A DNA stretch of 56,344 nt from a virus. The notes under the pieces are model-generated. The model saw nothing but the letters and a program-made list of their open reading frames with translations, searched no databases and was not told the origin of the DNA. The position numbers were made by a program, and so were the translations under genes. This document shows positions 49,737 to 56,344 of the stretch, piece after piece. Numbering within the stretch: position 1 is the stretch's first letter; each line of letters opens with the position of its first letter. The DNA lies in the IMG/VR virus record IMGVR_UViG_3300045996_002189, positions 1-56,344 of that record. One strand, given 5' to 3'.

Positions 49737-50201
49737 TCACTTTTGCCGGATGGTGAGCGAAATGGTCCGCTCGAAGATTTGCCCGGACATCGCCGTGACC
49801 GTCACCGTGACGGTGTGAACCTCACCGGGCGGGTTCCAGTTGGTCTTGACTCTGTCGGCAGGGTCGATGTTGAACCAGATGGTCACGTTGGTATTGTCGT
49901 TGGTCTGGCCGTAGATGCGCAGGCCGGCAACAATCGCCAGTCCGGACAGGGTGACCGTGACCGAAGCGATGGTGCTGTTGACGCCACCAAGTTCCGTGCC
50001 GCAGTTGACCGTGTATTCGAGCAGTTCGCTGGGGTCCAGCGGAGATGTCCATGCGGGGGACGTGGTTCCGTTTCCGAAATCCGCGGTTCTCCAGGACGGG
50101 GCGAGGACGTGGATCACGGCGCCTTGGTCTCCTCTGAACAAGAGTTTGCCGCCGCCCGGTTGCAGCCGCAGGTAATCCCCGGATTGGAGCAGCAGGGCCA
50201 T
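49737..50201 (-). CDS. Hypothetical beta-rich structural protein
   Basis: 154 residues. Starts LLLQSGDYLRLQPGGGKLLF, then ELLEYTVNCGTELGG, VTVTLSGLAIVAGLRIYGQTND and a final SGQIFERTISLTIRQ, an Ig/FN3-like strand pattern. Probably a fibre- or decoration-associated protein. Fifteen bases after the ConA-like gene. Function unknown. Confidence 0.65.
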   Translation of the reverse strand: MALLLQSGDYLRLQPGGGKLLFRGDQGAVIHVLAPSWRTADFGNGTTSPAWTSPLDPSELLEYTVNCGTELGGVNSTIASVTVTLSGLAIVAGLRIYGQTNDNTNVTIWFNIDPADRVKTNWNPPGEVHTVTVTVTAMSGQIFERTISLTIRQK

Positions 50202-50216
50202 CTATTACTCCGGGGG

Positions 50217-51374
50217 TCAGACAATTATGATATCGAGTGGCGTCGTCGGTGCCGTCACGGCGGAACTTGCCAAGATCGGCCCTTGGAGGGAGACCGGGGA
50301 TGAATAGGTGCCGTTCGACAGAAAGGTGGCGGTGTCGATGATGCTCGCCTCGTCTCCTGTCGCGGCACCCATCGGCCACTGGTACAGGTTGGCCCCAGTC
50401 GGGGGCGAGAACCCGGCTATTTCTCCCGGCAAGTAGCCAGCAGCCAGCGCATTGATCTGCGTGTCCGTTGGTATCCAGTTCGAACACCAGAGCCAGTTTG
50501 AGTAGCGGCATGGAGCGAAATTGGTGCGCGGACTCGCTGTCCGCGCGCCGAGTTGGAGGACGCGGCAGATTTCCGTCGCCGACACGGGAGGGATGGCTGT
50601 TCCGACATAACTCGCCCCACGCTGCGTCTCCAGGATGACCTGAACGTCGGCGTTGGTCTTGGCAACCATGCCGACGTAGTACCACGTGTTGGGCTGCAGC
50701 GCCGAGATGATGTAGTTCTCTCGGTAGCTCGACCCGCTGGTTTCCGCCGAAGCCATCGCAATCTTGGTCTGGCTGGGGTCCCAAAGCAGACGGACGCGCG
50801 CGGCGCCTCCGGATGCCGATGTCAGGTCAAGACGCCCGAAGTCCGCCAGATAAACCGTGGCGGATGGCATATAGGTGAAGGCGACAAACCCACCGATATA
50901 CCAGTTGGCATTCGACATGCGCAGCAGGTTGGCCTGTGCGTCAAGGGAGAAGAACTGGTCCCGCGCGTTGATCCGGCGCGCTTTCGACGTATTCGACTTG
51001 ACTTCTTCCAGGTTGATACTGGAAACCGAGGGAGCGCCCGCAGTAAGGCGCAGGAAGGTAACCCAGGTCGTCGTGGTCGTCGCGATGAAGTTGAGCTTGT
51101 TATCCCCGGCCGCTGACGCATTGTAGCCGACCAGATCGCCGCCGCCTTGGGAGGTGCCCAGTTGGCGGAACATGATGACGCTGCTGTCGTTGTGCCAACT
51201 TAGCTGGTACTGCTTGTTGACCTCGGTCGCAACGGCACGGGTTGAGATCGCCGCAGACGTCCCGTCTGTATTGATGGTCAGGCGTCCGGTTACCGAATCC
51301 ACCGTGAACGTGGCGGGGCCGGTATTGGTCCAGGTTCCGCCGACTGGGAGAAGATTGCTGTAGGGCTGTGCCAC
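50217..51374 (-). CDS. ConA/LamG-like glycan-binding protein
   Basis: 385 residues. An N-terminal CBM-like domain (about 1-125; NLLPVGGTWTNTGPATFTVD, QYQLSWHNDSSVIMF, SSINLEEVK) and a LamG-like domain (about 135-315; FFSLDAQANLLRMSNANWYIGGFVAFTY, PNTWYYVGMV, FAPCRYSNWLWCSNWIPTD). The C-terminus has a PTGANLYQWPMGAATGDEASIID strand region. Ends two to three residues of linker before a stop. Virion-associated sugar binding is likely. Confidence 0.7.
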   Translation of the reverse strand: MAQPYSNLLPVGGTWTNTGPATFTVDSVTGRLTINTDGTSAAISTRAVATEVNKQYQLSWHNDSSVIMFRQLGTSQGGGDLVGYNASAAGDNKLNFIATTTTTWVTFLRLTAGAPSVSSINLEEVKSNTSKARRINARDQFFSLDAQANLLRMSNANWYIGGFVAFTYMPSATVYLADFGRLDLTSASGGAARVRLLWDPSQTKIAMASAETSGSSYRENYIISALQPNTWYYVGMVAKTNADVQVILETQRGASYVGTAIPPVSATEICRVLQLGARTASPRTNFAPCRYSNWLWCSNWIPTDTQINALAAGYLPGEIAGFSPPTGANLYQWPMGAATGDEASIIDTATFLSNGTYSSPVSLQGPILASSAVTAPTTPLDIIIV

Positions 51375-51376
51375 GC

Positions 51377-54310
51377 TCAGACCCTCGGCACGGTTGTCTT
51401 GCCGCGCTCGTCGTAGCCGGTCGGATTTCCGGAGGTGTTTTTCAAATTGAACAACTTCTGTCTAGCAAGCAAAACGCGGGCGTCAGTCGGCGCGACGTAA
51501 TGCTGGTACATGTCGAGTGCCGCCATGACCTGGATCATGTAGTCATTGGCGTCGGTATCCACGAACGATCCGCCGCGCAGAGGGTGAACGCCACCAACTG
51601 TGCGGCGACCGACTGCTCCGACCATATCGGAGCCACCGGTACTAAATGTCACTGGAGAACCACCAACCGAGAGCGAAAGCTTGCAGGTCAGGCCGGAGGA
51701 TTGAACGGCGTAGTAGGGAATGCCGCGCGTCAAGCCGGTAGGGACCTTGGTGTTATCAGTCACCCAATACGGCTCGCTGGAACTGCGGACGCCGGAGACC
51801 GTCATCACCATGCCATCCAGGATACTGGACAGCGCGGGTGGAGCCGTGGCAAATACCAGGGTCTGGCCGTCGGTCTTGTACGTGACCTGACTGACCGCGC
51901 CGACCCATTGACCGTAATACCAGTACCTGCGGTTTTCCACATTGTCGGTCAGGCCGTTCATGCAGATATTGCCGTAGCTTGCCGCTTCCAGCGGGTCCGG
52001 CTTCATCAGGTAGTATTCTGAACCCGAGTCATTATGGTAACCGCCGCTCATGACGGTCGGACAGTGAGCCCACCACTCGGCACGGGACTTGATTCTCGGA
52101 TACTCGCTAATGCCATAGGCGTATGAGGTGGCGTGCAAACCAAAGGTGTGCATCCAGATTTTATAGGTAGGTTCGTTGTTCGGCCAAAGAAGTTTCAGGT
52201 CCTGGAACCGACGACCGTCCGTCCGGTTCAATCCGCCACGCCACGCATCTTCCTCAAGCGGCAGTTCCTCGGTCATCTCGGCCCAATGATCGACATAGTC
52301 GCGGATCATGACCCAGTGAGGGTCGGTTGGATTGCCGCATCCCAATGCGGCTCCTATCGGGCGGAAAGAATGTCCGACGCCCCTGATCTGTCCCCGCCAG
52401 CAAATGCCGCCATAAGGGATTCCCGCTCGGTCGCTGGTGCCGTAGAACCCGTAGCCATTGGACTCGTGAACGCCGGGCAGGGTAGCCTCGACATACATCA
52501 GGTCAAGCCAGTGCTGGTCCCCCTCGGAAATGTACGGCCAGTGCGCCATCTGCGGAAAGTGCGCGGTATCGATGTGCAGGATTTCCTGCTTGCCATTGGC
52601 ATCGGGAGGGTTGGCGAAACGCAGGGACTCGTCAGTATTGGCGGGCTTTCCCTGCCCGTAGATGCTAGTTCCGAGCACGCTGCTGTTGGTTGATTTGGTT
52701 GGCGGAAGATAGGAGATGACTTTCCGGGTCGTGCGATGGAGTCCGACACCGTCCATCGCCCCCATGCCCCAACCGGCGACACGGGCGTATCGTTGGAAAG
52801 CGGAAAGCTGCGCGGCTGTGGCGCGGGCATTGGCGGCAATGCAGCGCGCCGTGGATTTCGTGGTCGTCCACGGGATCATCTCGTGGTCGGAGACGTCGTC
52901 CTGTTCCTGGCGCAGGGGACCGCGCTTGGCTGGCCGGTACTCCCAGACCGGAGGGGTCATCGAAAAAGCCGGGTTGTTCACATCGAACGGCGGGACAAAA
53001 TTGGTCAGCACACCGTAGGCGACATTGTGACGGTAGATGATCTTCGGCGGCGTCACGACGCTGTTCGTGGCGACGTCGAACCAGTCCATCGTGCCTTCAG
53101 TCCCGGCACTGGCGACGAACCCGCCCTTCCAGGTGTTGACGGCACCCCACCCGGTCGTTCCGAGTGCGGCGCCCCGGATGACCGTGCCGTTGACGCTGAG
53201 GTTCAGGTCAACGCGAAGCCCCTGCTCGTCTGTGGCGGTATCGGTTGACCATCCCTGAATCGACCTGAAAAGAAACTGGATGCGTTTAGGATTCCCGGTC
53301 GTGCCGCCCCAGGCGCGGGCATAGAGTAGGCATCCGAGGTTCTGCGTCGGATCGCGGGTTCCGCTAGAGAGCGTGGCGATGTCGGACGCCCGCCACTCGG
53401 TGCAGACCGGCCCACCGACGACGCGCTCCACCCATGTGCTGTTGCTCGTTCCCAGCATGTCGGCGGACCTGAATCTCTTGGGTCCGCGCTCCGCAGTCAA
53501 GGTTCCCGAAGCATTTCGGCCCTTGAAACTGGTGAATTCGTATTGCAGCGCAACCTTGGAGGTAATGGCGGCGGGATCTGTGTGGAGAGGCGTGTCGGTC
53601 GCGGTCCAACTGCCGCTGGCACGCTGCCACGTTACCGTCTTGGTTCCGCCCACTGCAATGACCGGCATCAGGAAACGAACCTGCGCCAACTTCAGGCTGC
53701 CATCGCTCCAGGTGGTGCGATTGGAAACCTGCTGCGGGATACGGACGCCATCGACGGTAATGACAGCTATGGAACCGGTTGGCACATCGCCCTTCTTGAA
53801 CCACTGGGCAGTGGAGACTTCCTGGTCCGCCCACGATGGGATGGTGTCGAAATTCTCGACCGTCGTGGTGAAGAGAGTCGCTCCGGCAACAACAGCCTCC
53901 ACCGTCATCGCGATGGTGTGGGTCTCGGCGAACCCGCTGACCTGAATGGCTACCGTATAGTTCCCGGCAGCCAAGGCTGTGCTGCCGACCACGAGTTTGT
54001 AGCCGGATGTCCAATCGCCGGTCAGGGCGACCCGTCCCCCGGCATTGTTGGTCAGGGTTACGGTGTAGTTGACACCCTCGAACTCATTGGTGAATTCGGA
54101 CGTGAAGGGGGTCGTCCCGGAATCCGGGAAATTGCTGAAGACAAGCGCCGCGATCTCGGTTCCGGCCGGGGCCGTATCAAGAACCGTGACGGCAGTGGGC
54201 GCGACCGAACGCGCACCGACGATGGGAGCGGCCTGCCCGACGCGGACAATTCTGAGGTTGGGGCCGAGGACGTAACCGCCGCCCGGCCTCCTGATGACGC
54301 CGCCAGCCAC
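51377..54310 (-). CDS. RIFT-barrel-like large tail protein, lyase candidate
   Basis: 977 residues. An Ig-like N-terminus (about 30-145, with TPFTSEFTNEFEG) leads to a domain with PTGSIAVITVDGVRIPQQ and RTTWSDGSLKLAQVRFLMP, the pattern of the N-terminal RIFT barrel of exo-rhamnogalacturonan-lyase-like (PcRGLX/YetA) proteins. The long middle and C-terminal part has helical and loop segments with many Trp and His (HIDTAHFPQMAHWPYISEGDQHWLDL; HTFGLHATSYAYGISEYP), as in alpha/alpha-toroid lyases. The family is tentative. Three bases separate it from the ConA-like gene. Confidence 0.7.
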   Translation of the reverse strand: MAGGVIRRPGGGYVLGPNLRIVRVGQAAPIVGARSVAPTAVTVLDTAPAGTEIAALVFSNFPDSGTTPFTSEFTNEFEGVNYTVTLTNNAGGRVALTGDWTSGYKLVVGSTALAAGNYTVAIQVSGFAETHTIAMTVEAVVAGATLFTTTVENFDTIPSWADQEVSTAQWFKKGDVPTGSIAVITVDGVRIPQQVSNRTTWSDGSLKLAQVRFLMPVIAVGGTKTVTWQRASGSWTATDTPLHTDPAAITSKVALQYEFTSFKGRNASGTLTAERGPKRFRSADMLGTSNSTWVERVVGGPVCTEWRASDIATLSSGTRDPTQNLGCLLYARAWGGTTGNPKRIQFLFRSIQGWSTDTATDEQGLRVDLNLSVNGTVIRGAALGTTGWGAVNTWKGGFVASAGTEGTMDWFDVATNSVVTPPKIIYRHNVAYGVLTNFVPPFDVNNPAFSMTPPVWEYRPAKRGPLRQEQDDVSDHEMIPWTTTKSTARCIAANARATAAQLSAFQRYARVAGWGMGAMDGVGLHRTTRKVISYLPPTKSTNSSVLGTSIYGQGKPANTDESLRFANPPDANGKQEILHIDTAHFPQMAHWPYISEGDQHWLDLMYVEATLPGVHESNGYGFYGTSDRAGIPYGGICWRGQIRGVGHSFRPIGAALGCGNPTDPHWVMIRDYVDHWAEMTEELPLEEDAWRGGLNRTDGRRFQDLKLLWPNNEPTYKIWMHTFGLHATSYAYGISEYPRIKSRAEWWAHCPTVMSGGYHNDSGSEYYLMKPDPLEAASYGNICMNGLTDNVENRRYWYYGQWVGAVSQVTYKTDGQTLVFATAPPALSSILDGMVMTVSGVRSSSEPYWVTDNTKVPTGLTRGIPYYAVQSSGLTCKLSLSVGGSPVTFSTGGSDMVGAVGRRTVGGVHPLRGGSFVDTDANDYMIQVMAALDMYQHYVAPTDARVLLARQKLFNLKNTSGNPTGYDERGKTTVPRV

Positions 54311-54313
54311 AGC

Positions 54314-56344
54314 CTAGACCTCGTTTCCGACGAGGGTCACCTGAACGCCCTTGGCCCCGCTGCCTGCCGCATCGATGTCGAAGTCAAGGACCGTGCCCTG
54401 ACTGACCGTTCCTGTACTGGCCGTGGTGAAGCTGGTGGTACTGGCCGTCTGCGTGTTGGCGGCAACCGTTATCGGCGTATTCAGGATCGAGACCCCGGCG
54501 GCATTGACATCGACCGTCGTCGCCGTTGTTCCTGCCGTTGGAAGGAAGACGCGAATGGCAGTCAATTTCAGGGAGATCGGCATGCTGATGCGGCGGGCGC
54601 TGGCCCCGGTCGTCACCGCCACGCTCTCGGCGACCAGCGGCACCATCATGGTCCTGGTCAACTTGACGACCGAAGCATTGCCGGACGCGTCGAATCCCAG
54701 AACCTGCCCGAGCGTTCCGGTGATCTCGTTGGCGGCGGCGAAGGAGTTGAATGCTTCTTTTGTCCGCGCCGGGTTCATCACGGTGGTCGTCGATGTGCCG
54801 GTGGTCGCGTCGGACGTCGTGGCGTAGGGGATGGTTGCTTCACCCCCGCCGCCCGTGGACAGCGAGCCGGGAACCATCACGAAATTCGAGCCGTCGAAGA
54901 CAAAGATCGCCGATTGGTTCGATGACAGCCCAATGATGCTGGAGCCGGTGTGGTTGGCGACAGTCAGCAGCGGCGTGCCAGTGGAGGCTGCGCTCCGCGT
55001 GATCCGGATCGTGGCGCCGCGCACCGTGCGGGGTGCCGACAGGGACGAACTGACATAGGGCTTGTCGATATTGCGCGACAACGTCAGTGTTCGCTCCGCC
55101 GTCAGCACTGCGGTGCATTGGATGTGCCGGCCATGGACGGCGGGATAGACCGTGAAACTCTCGTCACCGGACGTGTGGAGACTGCCGGTGACTTCACCCA
55201 GAACGCTGTTATAGGACAGCAGCGGTCCCGTCAGGCTGTCGCTTGTCGGATCGACCGTGGCGACACACAGTTCGTCCAACCGGTGCGGCGATGCCGGATT
55301 GGTATCCAGGCGGACCTGCTGGAAGGTGCCGCTGACATTCTTCGCCGCCGCTGCCGATGTATGGCCGAGCAGGCAGAACCGGGGGGAGCCGTTCTTCGTG
55401 GTCCCGGTCAATGTCATGTTGGCGACCAGAAAGGCGCATCCGTCCTCGCCCGCGAAGAGGCTGGCCTCGGTCAGCGTCTGGCCCGTGGCGTCCAGGGTGG
55501 TTGCCCCAACATGGATGCCGGTCAACTGAAGCATCGAACCGGTCGTGCCCTGGATGAGGCTGGCATACCCGCCCGCAGCGCGCGGATTGATCGACAGCAG
55601 GACACCGCCAGTCACCGTCGCGGCACGGACGCCGACGAACGACAGTGGCTTCAAGGCAGTCAGGTACTCGCAAACGAGATTGAGAAAGGTGATCTGATCG
55701 ACGGTCGAGACGAAAGCCCCGCCCGTGACGGTCTGTGCCGAGGTTCCGCCGCTGATTCGCAAATTGATGAAGTTGTTGCCATTGCCGACCTTGTAGACCA
55801 GCCCCCAGGACTGGCCTGTCGCCATGTTGATTCGGCAATTCGTGAAGGTATTGCTGAAAGACCCCGTTCCGCCGGACAGTCCGACATGGACCCAGGCATT
55901 GCGGGTATCGATGTCGGAGAAGCGGCAGTTGACGGCCCCGCCAAGGCGAAGCGCGGCGACATAGGTGTCCGCTGCGATAGGGTCGCTGCCGGTGGTCTGG
56001 TTGGTCTGGTACGCCAACATGAAGCCGGTCATGGTGATCTGTGAGACCGTCGTCATGGAGACGACCGAAACACCGCTCTGGAACTGACGGATGGTGCACC
56101 AGTCCCCGGCGATGCTCAGATTGCTGACCGAGGTCAGCAGCAACGGGCCGTAGATTTCCCACGTGCCGCCGCCCATGTCGATCTTGCCCTTGACGTTGGC
56201 TGCCTGCGTCCAGCACGTGTTGATCGCCGTGGTGTTTGATTCGCGCTGCTGCTGAGTAAGTCCCGTGCCCCGAATGGCCCCATAGTCCTCGGGCTTGAAG
56301 TCGTCGTTGGCTCCACCAGAGTCGGCGGCGGAAATCGTGCCGTC
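54314..56344 (-). CDS. Tailspike-like beta-helix protein, N-terminus outside window
   Basis: The frame is open to the right edge, so the protein is partial; 676 codons are visible. Just before the first internal Met at 56176 are DDFKPEDYGAIRGTGLTQQQ and NTCWTQAANVKGKIDMGGGTWEI, a pectate-lyase-3 type opening, which shows translation starts upstream. A beta-helix runs to about residue 330, then a Ser/Thr-rich fibre part (ARTKEAFNSFAAANEITGTLGQVLGFD) and a C-terminal beta-domain (RISMPISLKLTAIRVFLPTAG). Likely a receptor-binding spike. Its stop is three bases before the next start. Confidence 0.85.
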   Translation of the reverse strand, partial: DGTISAADSGGANDDFKPEDYGAIRGTGLTQQQRESNTTAINTCWTQAANVKGKIDMGGGTWEIYGPLLLTSVSNLSIAGDWCTIRQFQSGVSVVSMTTVSQITMTGFMLAYQTNQTTGSDPIAADTYVAALRLGGAVNCRFSDIDTRNAWVHVGLSGGTGSFSNTFTNCRINMATGQSWGLVYKVGNGNNFINLRISGGTSAQTVTGGAFVSTVDQITFLNLVCEYLTALKPLSFVGVRAATVTGGVLLSINPRAAGGYASLIQGTTGSMLQLTGIHVGATTLDATGQTLTEASLFAGEDGCAFLVANMTLTGTTKNGSPRFCLLGHTSAAAAKNVSGTFQQVRLDTNPASPHRLDELCVATVDPTSDSLTGPLLSYNSVLGEVTGSLHTSGDESFTVYPAVHGRHIQCTAVLTAERTLTLSRNIDKPYVSSSLSAPRTVRGATIRITRSAASTGTPLLTVANHTGSSIIGLSSNQSAIFVFDGSNFVMVPGSLSTGGGGEATIPYATTSDATTGTSTTTVMNPARTKEAFNSFAAANEITGTLGQVLGFDASGNASVVKLTRTMMVPLVAESVAVTTGASARRISMPISLKLTAIRVFLPTAGTTATTVDVNAAGVSILNTPITVAANTQTASTTSFTTASTGTVSQGTVLDFDIDAAGSGAKGVQVTLVGNEV

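Noticed and set aside
53543-54925. Plus-strand open frame spanning two minus-strand genes
   Set aside because: Crosses the boundary of two coupled genes, composition typical of an antisense shadow.
1-56344. tRNA, rRNA, integrase or attachment sites
   Set aside because: I found no cloverleaf-like sequence, integrase motif or long flanking repeat; prophage or free phage status cannot be decided here.

Overview
The window is about 56 kb of GC-rich DNA that is almost entirely the structural region of a tailed phage or prophage of siphovirus type. I see no host housekeeping gene, tRNA, rRNA or CRISPR array. Nearly all phage genes lie on the minus strand, so transcription runs from right to left. 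The conserved tail genes follow lambda order: tail-completion protein, tail terminator, major tail protein, G/GT chaperones, tape measure, M, L, K, I, J. GC content, tailspike folds, phytases and TnpB types suggest a pseudomonad or alphaproteobacterial host, but this is inference.

Right part (56344 to about 35900): a block of roughly 20 kb of surface-glycan and decoration proteins placed upstream of the neck genes. It holds beta-helix tailspike-like proteins, laminin-G/ConA-like proteins, a RIFT-barrel-like lyase candidate, a BppU-like protein, a 1138-residue protein made mostly of about 34 copies of a 24-residue repeat, and two tandem beta-propeller phytases with RTX-type tails. Three proteins share an N-terminal module that may attach them to the virion.

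Centre (about 35870 to 20785): DnaT-like/connector gene, head-closure gene, HK97 gp10-like protein, tail terminator, major tail protein, a CBM/beta-helix cargo gene, the G/GT chaperone pair with a probable -1 frameshift, and the tape measure protein. Left part (19317 to 1): M, L, K, I, J, then distal tail proteins, two related Calx-beta/pectate-lyase proteins and small membrane proteins at the edge.

Four selfish cassettes interrupt the module, each between genes or in a gene that may be dispensable: an HNH nuclease (J/I junction, plus strand), a GIY-YIG nuclease next to the major tail gene, and two TnpB nucleases on the plus strand. Both TnpB genes keep their RuvC acidic residues and zinc ribbon. 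Each is paired with a small ribbon-helix-helix-like gene and a sigma70-like promoter that overlaps an inverted repeat and sits almost on the start codon. I consider this self-regulated RHH-TnpB arrangement the most interesting system in the window, followed by the phage phytases and the 24-residue repeat protein.
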